This document shows positions 12,039 through 19,897 of a DNA stretch of 27,287 nucleotides, piece by piece (position 1 is the stretch's first letter; every line of letters begins with the position of its first letter). Both the position numbers and the translations under genes were made by a program. The notes beneath the pieces are model-generated. The model did no database searches. It was not told the DNA's origin and saw nothing but the letters and a program-made list of their open reading frames with translations. The stretch spans positions 1 through 27,287 of the forward strand of contig JALHQF010000006.1 in assembly GCA_022842085.1 (NCBI GenBank). The letters run 5' to 3'. Origin of the DNA: Patescibacteria group bacterium (GTDB taxonomy: Bacteria > Patescibacteriota > UBA1384 > CAILIB01).

Positions 12039-14900
12039 ATGAGCAACGTCTTGCGAATCCAGGGGGCCCGAGAGCACAACCTCAAGAACCTCACCCTGGA
12101 GATTCCGCGGGACGCTCTGGTGGTGCTTACCGGGCTTTCGGGCTCGGGGAAGAGCTCACTTGCGTTCGATACGATTTTTGCCGAAGGTCAGCGCCGCTAC
12201 GTAGAGTCGCTCTCGGCGTACGCCCGCCAGTTCCTTGGCATGATGGAGAAGCCAGATGTTGATCAGATTGACGGCCTCTCACCAGCAATCTCAATTGATC
12301 AGAAATCGGCTGCTCGCAACCCACGCTCAACCGTGGGTACTGTTACTGAAGTGTACGATTCTATGCGTCTCATCTGGGCGCGCATAGGTGATGTGCACTG
12401 TCACATCTGTGGCCGCAAGGTTGAGAAGGCCAGCGCCAGCCAAATGGCGGATGGCGTACTGAGCTCGTTCTTGGGTACCCGCATTCTCGTGCTGGCTCCA
12501 ATGGTCATGGATCGCAAGGGTGAGCACAAGCAGGTTTTCTTGCAAATTCGCAAGTCAGGCTACCCGCGTGTACGCGTAGACGGTACCGTGATGGATCTCG
12601 AAGAGGCCGAGCAGCTTGAACTCGACAAGCAGGTGAAGCACACCATTGAGGTAGTGGTAGATCGTTTGGCGCTCGAGGGCGTACGGCTCGGTGAAAGTGC
12701 CAAGAATGCCCAGGTAGCAGCCGACGAGCAGCGCATCCGCCTCCTCGATAGTATCGAGAAAGCCCTCAAGCTCTCCGAGGGTCGCTTGCGCGTGGTGAAT
12801 TTCGATGATGCCACCGTAGAGCGCTTCTTCTCCGAAGATTTCTACTGTCCGCACGACGACATTTCGCTGCCAGAGATTGAGCCACGAAGCTTCTCCTTTA
12901 ATAGCCCGCACGGAGCCTGTCCAACCTGTCAGGGGCTTGGGCGCTTGCAGCAGGTTGACCCTGCACTCATTGTGCCAAACGAGCGTCTGACGCTCGCCGA
13001 GGGTGCTATTCGCCCATGGAGTCGTTCTACGAGCTTTGATACTTGGTACTTCAAGGTCATGGAGGCCGTGGCGGCCAGTCACGGCGTTGATCTCAATACC
13101 CCCTGGAGTGACCTCAAGCAGGAAGACAAGGACACAATCCTCTACGGTACTGGTGACGAGCAGTACGAGGTGGCTGGGTACAAGGCAACCTACGAAGGGG
13201 TGATTCCCAACCTCGAGCGTCGCTACAAGGAAACCGAGTCCGACTATATCCGGGGCGAGATTGAGCGCTACATGGTCGAGGAGACCTGTCCTACCTGTAA
13301 GGGAGCGCGGCTTCGGCCAGAAGTGCTGGGCGTAAAGCTGGGCGGCAAGCACATTGTAGAGGTGAACCAGATGACGGTTGTAGAGGCGCAGGCCTTCTTC
13401 CGCAGCCTCGAACAGCCAGGTGTACTCACCGAGACGCAAATGACCATTGCTCGGCAGGTGTTCAAGGAGATTACGAGCCGCTTAGGCTTTCTCGATCACG
13501 TGGGTCTTGGCTACCTCACGCTTGATCGCTCGGCCAATACCCTCTCGGGTGGTGAGGCGCAGCGTATTCGTCTCGCAACTCAGATTGGCTCCGGCCTTAC
13601 CGGTGTGCTCTACATCCTGGATGAGCCCTCCATTGGGCTTCATCAGCGCGATAATGGTCGCTTACTTGAGACGCTGGTAAAGCTTAAGGCACTGGGCAAT
13701 ACCGTACTGGTTGTGGAGCACGACCAAGAAACCATGGAGGCGGCAGATTTTCTCATTGATATTGGTCCGGGTGCCGGTAAACACGGAGGAGAGATTGTGG
13801 CTATGGGGAGTCCGGCCGAGGTGAAGGCCAATCCCAAGAGCCTTACCGGTAAGTACCTCAGCGGAGAAAAGTCGATCCCACTCCCCAAGAAGCGGCGCAA
13901 GGGAAACGGTGCCGGCCTGGAGATTGTAGGTGCCACTGAGCACAACTTGCGCGATGTCACGGTGAGTTTCCCCCTGGGTACGCTCACCTGTGTAACGGGC
14001 GTTTCAGGTTCGGGAAAGAGCACGCTCATCGACGACATTCTTGCCAAGTCGCTCTCCCAGCACCTCTATGGCTCCAAGGAGCAGCCGGGTAAGCACAAAG
14101 AGGTGCGGGGACTTGAACACATCAACAAGGTGGTGGATGTAGACCAGAGCCCAATTGGCCGTACGCCGCGTAGTAATCCGGCTACCTACACCGGCATCTT
14201 TAATGCCATTCGCGATCTCTTTGCTGCTACACCAGAGGCTAAGGCACGTGGCTACAAGGCTGGTCGCTTCTCGTTCAACACCAAGGGAGGACGCTGCGAA
14301 ACCTGTTCTGGTGACGGTGTGCTTAAGATTGAGATGAACTTTCTGCCAGACGTGTACGTTACCTGTGACGAGTGTAAGGGAAAGCGTTACAACCGTGAGA
14401 CGCTCGAGGTGCACTATAAGGGCAAAACGATCTCTGACGTGCTCAATATGACTGTCGAAGAGGCGCTGGAGTTCTTTAGCCCAATTCCGGCTATTCGCAC
14501 CAAGCTGCAGCTGCTCGCAGACGTGGGTCTTGGCTACATAACGCTTGGACAGCCGGCAACCACGCTGTCAGGCGGTGAGGCGCAGCGCATCAAGCTCTCT
14601 TCTGAGCTCTCGCGGCGCGCAACCGGCAAGACGCTGTACATTCTCGATGAGCCAACTACGGGCCTGCACTTTGAAGATGTGCGCAAGCTCATGGAGGTGC
14701 TCCAGGCCCTGGTAGACAAGGGTAACAGCGTACTGGTAATCGAGCACAACCTCGATGTCATCAAGTGTGCAGATTGGATTATCGACATGGGCCCCGAAGG
14801 CGGTACCGGCGGTGGAACGGTGGTAGCGACTGGCACACCGGAAGACGTAGCCAAGGTGGCAGTGAGCCACACGGGTTACTACCTCAAGAACCTCGTGTAA
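12039..14900 (+). CDS. uvrA: Excinuclease ABC subunit A (UvrA)
   Basis: A 953-aa protein of normal length, the dimeric DNA-damage sensor of nucleotide excision repair. Two ABC-type ATPase units are visible: Walker A LTGLSGSGKSSLAFD (about residues 31-45) with signature TLSGGEAQRIRLATQ and Walker B LYILDEPSIGLH, and Walker A VTGVSGSGKSTLIDD with signature TLSGGEAQRIKLSSE and LYILDEPTTGLH. Zinc-module cysteines occur as CPTCQGLG/CPTCKGARL and as CETCSGDGVLK/CDECKGKRYNRETLE; an additional HCHICG lies near residue 120. It stands alone between divergent bactofilin and a terminator. Confidence 0.99.
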   Translation: MSNVLRIQGAREHNLKNLTLEIPRDALVVLTGLSGSGKSSLAFDTIFAEGQRRYVESLSAYARQFLGMMEKPDVDQIDGLSPAISIDQKSAARNPRSTVGTVTEVYDSMRLIWARIGDVHCHICGRKVEKASASQMADGVLSSFLGTRILVLAPMVMDRKGEHKQVFLQIRKSGYPRVRVDGTVMDLEEAEQLELDKQVKHTIEVVVDRLALEGVRLGESAKNAQVAADEQRIRLLDSIEKALKLSEGRLRVVNFDDATVERFFSEDFYCPHDDISLPEIEPRSFSFNSPHGACPTCQGLGRLQQVDPALIVPNERLTLAEGAIRPWSRSTSFDTWYFKVMEAVAASHGVDLNTPWSDLKQEDKDTILYGTGDEQYEVAGYKATYEGVIPNLERRYKETESDYIRGEIERYMVEETCPTCKGARLRPEVLGVKLGGKHIVEVNQMTVVEAQAFFRSLEQPGVLTETQMTIARQVFKEITSRLGFLDHVGLGYLTLDRSANTLSGGEAQRIRLATQIGSGLTGVLYILDEPSIGLHQRDNGRLLETLVKLKALGNTVLVVEHDQETMEAADFLIDIGPGAGKHGGEIVAMGSPAEVKANPKSLTGKYLSGEKSIPLPKKRRKGNGAGLEIVGATEHNLRDVTVSFPLGTLTCVTGVSGSGKSTLIDDILAKSLSQHLYGSKEQPGKHKEVRGLEHINKVVDVDQSPIGRTPRSNPATYTGIFNAIRDLFAATPEAKARGYKAGRFSFNTKGGRCETCSGDGVLKIEMNFLPDVYVTCDECKGKRYNRETLEVHYKGKTISDVLNMTVEEALEFFSPIPAIRTKLQLLADVGLGYITLGQPATTLSGGEAQRIKLSSELSRRATGKTLYILDEPTTGLHFEDVRKLMEVLQALVDKGNSVLVIEHNLDVIKCADWIIDMGPEGGTGGGTVVATGTPEDVAKVAVSHTGYYLKNLV

Positions 14901-14907
14901 CGAGAAA

Positions 14908-14927
14908 GAGGCCCCTCATGGGGCCTC
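14908..14927 (-). terminator. Hairpin terminator between uvrA and a convergent gene
   Basis: GAGGCCCC, a 4-base loop and GGGGCCTC form a perfect 8-bp stem 7 bases after the uvrA stop. TTTC follows on the minus strand, so it fits the minus-strand gene ending at 14934 best and may also stop uvrA transcription. Confidence 0.65.
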
Positions 14928-14933
14928 GCAGGT

Positions 14934-15359
14934 TTAGGTAACGCGGGTAGGGACGCCTCGGCTGAGCTCGATGATGCTCCGGCCCTTCGTGCCTTCGATG
15001 GCGAAGGTACCAGAGGCGCGGCTGCTGATGGCTTCAAGGAGTCCACCGGCCCCACTGAAGGTTTTGCTTGGCTGTCCGTGCTTCCAGCTGGTGGTCGGTT
15101 TACAGATTGCAACCTGGCTGATCCAGCCGAGATTGTCTGTAGTTAGCACAACCCTAGAAGTGCCGTTTCTTGGCTGGAGGGTGATCACAATCGCCCCGGA
15201 GAGCGAGTTGACGTGGTCGGCAAAGGCGCGTGGGCACGTAAAGCGCTGTGGGGTTTTGTCTCCCAAAGGCTTGCAGCAGAATGGGTGTCGTTGCTCGATC
15301 GCTGATGAACCGGGCGGGCGAGATCTGCCGCGGAGGTTGGGGTTTTTGGTTTTGGCCAT
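14934..15359 (-). CDS. Unknown 141-aa basic protein
   Basis: This ORF is chosen among overlapping frames for two reasons: its ATG overlaps the upstream gene's stop as TAATG (15357-15361), and a terminator follows. The N-terminus is Arg/Pro-rich and flexible (MAKTKNPNLRGRSRPPGSS). The rest looks beta-rich (GAIVITLQPRNGTSRVVLTT, then GTFAIEGTKGRSIIEL), with a central Cys pair (FCCKP). No family is recognised. Pairing with the upstream unknown gene suggests they act together, but their job cannot be told from the sequence. Confidence 0.5.
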   Translation of the reverse strand: MAKTKNPNLRGRSRPPGSSAIEQRHPFCCKPLGDKTPQRFTCPRAFADHVNSLSGAIVITLQPRNGTSRVVLTTDNLGWISQVAICKPTTSWKHGQPSKTFSGAGGLLEAISSRASGTFAIEGTKGRSIIELSRGVPTRVT

Positions 15360-15769
15360 TACGCGGCCGCCTTGGCGATAACGAGCTCGTCGCCTTTTCC
15401 AGACCGAATGATCTGAACCTCGTACTCACCGCACCTGTACGGCGTGGTGGTGATGTAGCGAGCGCCTTGCTCGAAGGCCGTAGCCGTTTGCTCATCCCTG
15501 GGCAACGTAATCTGGGGAGGGAGGCCGGGGTGTGACACGATGATCACGTAGTGATCATCGGTTCGCCGAATTTTGGCGCCAACCGCGTTGCTTTGGCGGC
15601 CTTGCTGTAAAGAGAAGGTTCCATCCTCGCCACGTTCGAACTGGCTTCTGAGCGTGCTAGGAGAGAAGTTTTCGATGAAGAAGGCGGTTCCCGCCAGTCT
15701 GGATTGTAAGGTTCCTTGCATAGCTTTTTTTGTGTCCCTCCATAAGGGGGAGCCCAACGTTGATAGCAT
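15359..15769 (-). CDS. Unknown protein, first gene of a coupled pair
   Basis: The frame runs open to about 15967, but that would overlap rnhB, so a start near the rnhB promoter is preferred. The ATG at 15769 gives 136 aa beginning MLSTLGSPLWRDTKKAMQGT; an ATG at 15721 is also possible. A central FSLQQGRQSNAVGAKIRRTDDHYVIIV and a C-terminal YEVQIIRSGKGDELVIAK look like beta-strand segments, similar in style to the downstream partner. No family is recognised. The gene is divergent from rnhB, with promoters overlapping in the same few dozen bases. Confidence 0.5.
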   Translation of the reverse strand: MLSTLGSPLWRDTKKAMQGTLQSRLAGTAFFIENFSPSTLRSQFERGEDGTFSLQQGRQSNAVGAKIRRTDDHYVIIVSHPGLPPQITLPRDEQTATAFEQGARYITTTPYRCGEYEVQIIRSGKGDELVIAKAAA

Positions 15770-15787
15770 ACCTTGGGCTGCTAGGCT
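15760..15787 (+). promoter_or_regulatory. rnhB promoter (leaderless)
   Basis: TTGATA (15760-15765), a 16-base spacer and TAGGCT (15782-15787), then six bases (AGAGAC) and the rnhB ATG. One of the clearest leaderless promoters in the window. Confidence 0.7.
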
Positions 15788-15793
15788 AGAGAC

Positions 15794-16339
15794 ATGGTTG
15801 GTATTGATGAAGTAGGACGCGGAGCGCTGGCCGGATTCGTGGTTGTGGGGGCTGTGGTGCTTTCTGGTCAACCGCTCCCTCCTGGTCTTGTGCTGCGCGA
15901 CAGTAAGCGGGCCACGAAGCGGATGCGTGAAGCTGTGGCTTCGTACGTACAGCGCGAGCTTCCACACGTCGTAGGTATCGCTTCGCCGGCCGAAATTGAT
16001 GCGCTCGGCATTGTTTCAGCTACGAACCGAGCAGCGGAGCGTGCCCTGGAGCAGCTTGGGGTAGACGAAGCCGTGCTGGCCGATGCGGGATTGGCACCAC
16101 GTGGGTACAGCGTCCAAGCGCGCATCCGGGCCGACAGCACCATTCCAGCCGTAATGCTGGCAGCTAACCTTGCTAAGGTTTGGCGCGACACACACATGGC
16201 AGCACTCTCCTTGCAGCACCCTGGCTATGGGTGGGAGCACAACGTCGGCTATGGCACGAAGCAGCATCGTGAAGCGATTCGGATACATGGCCTTACTGAT
16301 GAGCATCGACGTACGTTCTGCGCTATGCTGCGGCCATGA
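15794..16339 (+). CDS. rnhB: Ribonuclease HII
   Basis: A 181-aa protein that cuts RNA in RNA-DNA hybrids and at single ribonucleotides in DNA. It begins with the catalytic motif GIDEVGRGALAG (Asp and Glu metal ligands), followed by DSKRATKRMRE and a later Asp in RADSTIPAVMLAANLAKVWRD. The tail (HPGYGWEHNVGYGTKQHREA, then GLTDEHRRTF) is typical of bacterial RNase HII. The start is fixed by the TAGGCT box six bases upstream. The last codons overlap the DUF1653 gene (ATGA at 16336-16339). Confidence 0.97.
   Translation: MVGIDEVGRGALAGFVVVGAVVLSGQPLPPGLVLRDSKRATKRMREAVASYVQRELPHVVGIASPAEIDALGIVSATNRAAERALEQLGVDEAVLADAGLAPRGYSVQARIRADSTIPAVMLAANLAKVWRDTHMAALSLQHPGYGWEHNVGYGTKQHREAIRIHGLTDEHRRTFCAMLRP
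16324..16329 (+). promoter_or_regulatory. -10 box of the DUF1653 gene (leaderless)
   Basis: TATGCT inside the end of rnhB, then six bases (GCGGCC) and the ATG of the next gene. It allows independent expression besides coupling to rnhB. Confidence 0.45.
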
Positions 16340-16569
16340 ACGCACCACTCAAGCCTGGCCTCTACCGACACTATAAGGGCGGAATCTATCGTCTCGTGGC
16401 GGTGGGAAAGCTCGAGGCATCGCAAGAGGCAGTTGCCATTTACCACAGTGCTGCCATTGGCCTCACGAGTGGGCAGGGTGACTGGTGGGTACGCCCGCTC
16501 AGTGAGTTTCGCGAGAAAGTCGAGTACCAAGGTCGCGAAGTGGACCGCTTTTCCTTCGTAAGCGCCTAG
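16336..16569 (+). CDS. DUF1653 domain protein
   Basis: A 77-aa protein made of one DUF1653 domain: LKPGLYRHYKGGIYRLVAVG at the start, AVAIYHSA in the middle, and DWWVRPLSEFREKVEY with a final DRFSFV. The family is a small beta-barrel-like domain found widely in bacteria; its biochemical role is not established. The gene overlaps rnhB by four bases and is followed by a strong bidirectional terminator. Confidence 0.85.
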   Translation: MNAPLKPGLYRHYKGGIYRLVAVGKLEASQEAVAIYHSAAIGLTSGQGDWWVRPLSEFREKVEYQGREVDRFSFVSA

Positions 16570-16572
16570 AAA

Positions 16573-16598
16573 AACCACCAGCCCGAGGGCTGGTGGTT
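16573..16598. terminator. Bidirectional terminator between convergent genes
   Basis: AACCACCAGCC and GGCTGGTGGTT form a perfect 11-bp stem with loop CGAG. On the minus strand it is followed by a T-run (TTTTT), ideal for the gene ending at 16604; on the plus strand it follows the DUF1653 stop by a few bases. Confidence 0.85.
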
Positions 16599-16603
16599 GG
16601 TGG

Positions 16604-17002
16604 TCAGTGTGGGAAGCTCTCGAGGAGCTCCTCACGTATGAGGATGTAGATTCGCCACTTGGTTCCGCGGCTCCCCACCACGAGCGCTTCGATGAGGTTG
16701 CCTGCGCTCATTTGCTCGACAAGCCAGGTGTGCTGCTGGGGGCTCCACCGGGAGAGGCTGTTTGGGCACTTCGTAGCCGGAATGCGCTGACGCGCAGCTG
16801 CCATGAGGTGGTACTCATTGCGGTCGGCTCGGTAGCGAACGAGCGGCAGCTTACCTCCTGAGAATGCTGATTCGAACGAGCCGAATTCAGGCAGCTTCCG
16901 GGTAGGTTCTGCAGCGGCTCGTTGCTTCTCCATTCGGAAGAAGCAGGGGACATGGTGTCGGGCGCGCCCGCACGGGGCGACTTGGCCGTAGGTTCTGATC
17001 AT
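16604..17002 (-). CDS. Unknown protein of about 110-132 aa
   Basis: The ORF opens at the ATG at 17002 (132 aa) with an internal ATG at 16933 (109 aa). The C-terminal two thirds look like a folded domain: FESAFSGGKLPLVRYRADRN, then WSPQQHTWLVEQMSAGNLIE, EALVVGSRGTKWRIYILIRE. No family is recognised. An AAGGAT six bases before the ATG at 17002 is close to the leaderless pattern but lacks the first T. The upstream sequence carries the 13-bp repeats at 17004-17070. It ends just before the strong terminator at 16573-16598. Confidence 0.55.
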   Translation of the reverse strand: MIRTYGQVAPCGRARHHVPCFFRMEKQRAAAEPTRKLPEFGSFESAFSGGKLPLVRYRADRNEYHLMAAARQRIPATKCPNSLSRWSPQQHTWLVEQMSAGNLIEALVVGSRGTKWRIYILIREELLESFPH

Positions 17003-17003
17003 G

Positions 17004-17070
17004 GTTCCATCCTTGGAAGATGGAACGGTTCATCCGTGAGAAGTCAGGTTGTTGCATGTTCCATCCTTGG
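17004..17070. repeat. Two copies of a 13-bp repeat, one extended into an inverted repeat
   Basis: GTTCCATCCTTGG occurs at 17004-17016 and 17058-17070. The first copy also pairs with GATGGAAC at 17019-17026, giving an 8-bp inverted repeat. On the minus strand each copy (AAGGATGGAAC) is followed at once or after one base by an ATG. They lie between the unknown gene and rnpB and could be operators or a duplicated promoter piece. Confidence 0.5.
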
Positions 17071-17117
17071 GCAGCTCTCGCTGCTTGGTAGACATACCAC
17101 ACCCTACCTCTTTCTGC

Positions 17118-17123
17118 TACCAT
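17118..17123 (+). promoter_or_regulatory. -10 box of rnpB
   Basis: TACCAT, then six bases (CCATCT) and the G at 17130, the 5' edge predicted from the P1 helix of RNase P RNA. It gives an independent measure of box-to-start spacing in this genome. Confidence 0.6.
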
Positions 17124-17129
17124 CCATCT

Positions 17130-17482
17130 GTTCACAACCCGGTAAGGTCGGAGCAAGCGAAAGCTTGAGGAACGTCCGGGCGCGACGAGCGACCGTTGTT
17201 GGTGCAAGCCAACCCAGCGTGAGCTGAGCGATAGGACAACAGAAACTACACCGCCGATGGCCGCAAGGCACAGGTAAGGGCGAACCCGTGCGGTAAGAGC
17301 GCACGCTGCACCTTGGCAACAAGGGCAGGGGCAACCCGAACGGCGCGCAACACGGGCTGGGCCTCGTGCGTCAACGACGCTCGCGGAGACACGAGGATCC
17401 CGTGGCTGAGAGAGATTCCGACCACCTGTACTCCCGTGAGGGACGCAGGCACAGAACCCGGCGTACCAGCCGGGTTGTGACG
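17130..17482 (+). ncRNA. rnpB: RNase P RNA (bacterial class A-like)
   Basis: The catalytic RNA that trims tRNA 5' ends. Conserved blocks are in order: GAGGAACGTCCGGGC, ACAGAAACTACACCGCC, GTAAGGGCGAACCCGTGCGG followed by TAAGAGCGCACG, GCAACCCGAACGGC, GAGAGATTCCGACCACC and, near the 3' end, CAGAACCCGGC. The ends are set by the P1 helix: CACAACCCGG at 17133-17142 pairs perfectly with CCGGGTTGTG at 17470-17479. The length of about 350 nt is normal. The 3' end could also fold as AACCCGGC with GCCGGGTT, competing with P1. No protein-coding frame in this stretch is credible. Confidence 0.95.
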
Positions 17483-17485
17483 TTT

Positions 17486-17818
17486 CTAGGGAAGTCGGTA
17501 CTGCTCCAGCGTCTCCCGAGCAATGCCGGAGTGACTACCTCCGCCGCCTTGTGTCCGGAAGGCCTCGGTAGCATCTTTGCCACAGAAGGGGATGATACGA
17601 CTCCTGCCACCAGGGTGCTGGTTGAGGTAGTCCGTTACGTCGTACCGTGCACCGCTAATCGTAAGGATGCAGCGATCAGCCTGGGCACTGCCAGCCTGGG
17701 AAGGCGTTGGGCTACCTGCAACAGGTGGCTCGGGCTCTGGTGAGCTTGTTGTGCGGGTGGCGGCATACGCAAGAGCCACGATCGCGACTACGGTAATGAG
17801 AATGATGGAGGTGCGCAT
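17486..17818 (-). CDS. Membrane-anchored cytochrome b5-like heme-binding protein
   Basis: A 110-aa protein. Residues 4-20 form one hydrophobic helix (IILITVVAIVALAYAA), an anchor or uncleaved signal. Residues 24-45 are a Ser/Pro/Glu linker. Residues 50-107 form a cytochrome b5-like domain: CILTISGARYDVTDYLNQ, then HPGG (axial His68) and a second axial His96 in GGGSHS, ending in TLEQYRLP. Two cysteines (50 and 79) may form a disulfide outside the cell. TAGGAT lies exactly six bases before the ATG. Redox partner and heme source are unknown; no heme synthesis gene is in the window. It is convergent with rnpB, only four bases from its end. Confidence 0.85.
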   Translation of the reverse strand: MRTSIILITVVAIVALAYAATRTTSSPEPEPPVAGSPTPSQAGSAQADRCILTISGARYDVTDYLNQHPGGRSRIIPFCGKDATEAFRTQGGGGSHSGIARETLEQYRLP

Positions 17819-17824
17819 TGCTTG

Positions 17825-17830
17825 ATCCTA
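17825..17830 (-). promoter_or_regulatory. -10 box of the cytochrome b5-like gene (leaderless)
   Basis: TAGGAT, then six bases (CAAGCA) and the ATG at 17818. A TTGCTG lies 15 bases upstream as a possible -35 box. Confidence 0.55.
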
Positions 17831-17871
17831 GCAGAGTTTGGCAAGCAGCAACTTCCTGGCAGCATAGGAAA

Positions 17872-18468
17872 ATGCAGCTTAGACAACTCGCTATAGCACT
17901 CCTTCTCGTTACATTCGCTGCACCCTGCATGGCTGTAGTAGAGACCCGCATTTCGGTGAAGGATCACACATTTGTTGTATACGCTACTCCGCAAGGCGCA
18001 ACGTACGCGCAGGTGCGTCGTGATGCACCTTCGGCAGTGCATGTGCTAACAGGTGCATACTTTGTGAATCGAGATACTGGTGATTTTCGGCCAGTTGACT
18101 TTCTCCGAAGTGAAGGGCGCACGCTTGCGCCACACCTGCGGCACCGACGACCAATCCTCGCGTTTCCACGCAGCGGTCCACCGTTTATTACCAAGGATGC
18201 TGCCTGCTTACGCGATCCACGTGCGGTTCCGAATGCGCTTGCTGGCCACGGGTGGGCAACCTACCCAAACTGGCGTCTCGCCCGTCACGCCATTGTCCTA
18301 AAGGACGGCTACCTCATCGACCTTCGCTACAGGTCGCAAACCGCCCAAGGCGTAGTCGATCACATTACGCAAACGTACGGTGCGGTTCCATTCCTCTTCC
18401 TCGATGGAGGTTCAACGCTTGCTCCTGGCGCCAAGGGCGGGAGTTGGATCATCGTTCGCAGAAGGTAA
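17872..18468 (+). CDS. Exported phosphodiester-glycosidase-like protein (NAGPA family)
   Basis: A 198-aa protein. The ATG at 17872 is preferred over the one at 17818 because it gives a proper signal peptide (MQLRQLAIALLLVTFAAPCM, cut near AVVE) and avoids overlap with the divergent gene. The mature part matches the phosphodiester glycosidase family (PF09992): VLTGAYFVNRDTGDFRPVDF near the start, IVLKDGYLIDLRY in the middle and FLFLDGGSTLAPGA near the end, corresponding to the family's LDGGGSS motif. Relatives include human uncovering enzyme and bacterial exopolysaccharide-associated proteins. The substrate here is unknown. Confidence 0.75.
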   Translation: MQLRQLAIALLLVTFAAPCMAVVETRISVKDHTFVVYATPQGATYAQVRRDAPSAVHVLTGAYFVNRDTGDFRPVDFLRSEGRTLAPHLRHRRPILAFPRSGPPFITKDAACLRDPRAVPNALAGHGWATYPNWRLARHAIVLKDGYLIDLRYRSQTAQGVVDHITQTYGAVPFLFLDGGSTLAPGAKGGSWIIVRRR

Positions 18469-18472
18469 CACG

Positions 18473-18498
18473 GCCAGGCCCATCGAGGTCTGGCTTTT
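18473..18498 (+). terminator. Terminator of the glycosidase-like gene
   Basis: GCCAGGCC and GGTCTGGC form an 8-bp stem with one G-U pair around a 6-base loop, followed by TTTT, 4 bases after the stop codon. Confidence 0.75.
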
Positions 18499-18536
18499 CC
18501 CTTCCCAGAGCCAAAACGTCCTGTCATGCTAGCTAC

Positions 18537-19883
18537 ATGCGACGCGTTCTCGTAACCCTTACCACACTCTTCCTCCTTGCGCCTCTGGGGCAGGTGCGAG
18601 GGATGGAGCCAACGTTGTTTGAGCCTGTGCCCATGGATGGACTACCGGCAGAAGTGCTGGATGAAGCTACCTGTCAGCCTATTGAGATCCTAAGCCCACT
18701 TGCAGCCGATGAGTACCTACCAGGTAGCGTCACGTTTGCTTGGGAGCCTGTAAGCAAAGAGTGCCTTGAAGAGCAGGGCATTGAAGAAGCGGTGTACCTT
18801 GTTCAGATCTACAAGATCAAGGCTGATGAGGAAACGATGTACGATGAGTTCAAGTCGTACGGCCCAGCTGAGGATCGTGAGCTTCTTGAGCCCGGGAAGT
18901 ATCGCTGGGTTGTCAGTCTGCTTGCTGGGGAGCCAATGTTCTCGAGCGAGCCTGACCAGGAGCCACGTTTCTACATCATCGACGAGAGTGTGCAGGTTCC
19001 TACCCTTACTTCACCAGTTGGTGGCGCCTGGCTACCTGAGGGTTCTACCCTCCTTACATGGAAAGGCGAACCCACCATCTCTCGTGCAGACGTCTGCACG
19101 TGGAATGTGCGCTATGCAGAGGTTGATGCAACCGAGTGGATGCTCGTAGAGGGCATCAGCGAAACTGAGCTCGAACTCATCCTCGGGGGAGGCGTCTACG
19201 AGTGGCAGGCGCAGTGCGAAACCTACTGGGCGCGTGGCCCATGGGCTGAGCCAGAGCTCTTTGGAATTGATGATATCGCTCCAACGGTTGGTATCGCTGG
19301 TTCAACGCCCCTCACGGTCGCGCTTGGGGCTACGCTCCAGTTTTCCGGCACTGCCCAAGATTTGGAGAGCGGAGTCGCCAGTCTCCGTTTCCGAATCATC
19401 CAGGGGAGCACTGAGGTTCTCGCCTGGACCAATGCCGCATCGCTCGGGGCATTTGCAGGATCAGCTGTTCTGCCAGCCGGTACCTATGAGCTACAGGTAG
19501 AAGCTGTTGATGCAGTTGGCAATACCACCACGGCTACCCGAGCAGTCAATGTGGTGGTTCCAACACCCACGCCCGAGAATGGGGGTATTGGCGGTAATCC
19601 AAATGGTACTACCGTGGTAGTTGCTCAGGTGGCAGCCCAAACTGCGCCAGTACAGGTTGCTGTTTCTGTTCCTGCCCCCGTGCAGCAAGAGGAAGAGGTG
19701 GCGCCTGCTACTCCCAGCCCTAGTCCAACTCCAGGCCAAGGTGAGGTGGCTGGTGCAGCCACTGATGATGGCAATACGGGAAGTACCACCTTCTGGTGGT
19801 GGCTTCTCCTGACGGCAGTTGCGTTCTTCATCATCTGGTTCCTCATTGCGCGTCGTCGCGACGAAGACGAGCAGCAGAAGTAG
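18537..19883 (+). CDS. Surface protein with beta-sandwich domains and a C-terminal membrane anchor
   Basis: A 448-aa protein. The start at 18537 gives a signal peptide (MRRVLVTLTTLFLLAPLGQV), and CATGCT sits six bases before it, one mismatch from the leaderless pattern. Two fibronectin/Ig-like repeats share the pattern ILSPLAADEYLPGSVTFAWE and LTSPVGGAWLPEGSTLLTWK, each ending in a YRW/YEWQ strand. A third, bacterial Ig-like domain follows (AVDAVGNTTTATRAVNVVV). Next is a Thr/Pro/Gly/Gln linker, then a hydrophobic helix (TFWWWLLLTAVAFFIIWFLI) and a cytoplasmic RRRDEDEQQK tail. It probably stands on the outer face of the membrane for adhesion or host contact; that role is inference. A strong terminator follows. 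Confidence 0.8.
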   Translation: MRRVLVTLTTLFLLAPLGQVRGMEPTLFEPVPMDGLPAEVLDEATCQPIEILSPLAADEYLPGSVTFAWEPVSKECLEEQGIEEAVYLVQIYKIKADEETMYDEFKSYGPAEDRELLEPGKYRWVVSLLAGEPMFSSEPDQEPRFYIIDESVQVPTLTSPVGGAWLPEGSTLLTWKGEPTISRADVCTWNVRYAEVDATEWMLVEGISETELELILGGGVYEWQAQCETYWARGPWAEPELFGIDDIAPTVGIAGSTPLTVALGATLQFSGTAQDLESGVASLRFRIIQGSTEVLAWTNAASLGAFAGSAVLPAGTYELQVEAVDAVGNTTTATRAVNVVVPTPTPENGGIGGNPNGTTVVVAQVAAQTAPVQVAVSVPAPVQQEEEVAPATPSPSPTPGQGEVAGAATDDGNTGSTTFWWWLLLTAVAFFIIWFLIARRRDEDEQQK

Positions 19884-19897
19884 CCTACCTGCAGAAG

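Noticed and set aside
12555..13439. 294-codon minus-strand open frame
   Set aside because: It lies wholly inside uvrA on the other strand, has no promoter or family pattern, and results from uvrA codon bias.
14971..15381. 136-codon plus-strand frame opposite the 141-aa unknown gene
   Set aside because: The minus-strand frame has a TAATG overlap with its partner and a terminator; the plus frame has neither.
16887..17207. 106-codon minus-strand frame between the unknown gene and rnpB
   Set aside because: It covers the rnpB promoter and 5' end. Its repeated QGWN comes from the 13-bp DNA repeat, and no other support was found.
17366..17743. 125-codon plus-strand frame
   Set aside because: It overlaps the 3' half of RNase P RNA and is antisense to the cytochrome b5-like gene.
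18252..18536. 95-codon N-terminal extension of the surface protein
   Set aside because: It would overlap the glycosidase-like gene and its terminator; the start at 18537 gives a proper signal peptide.
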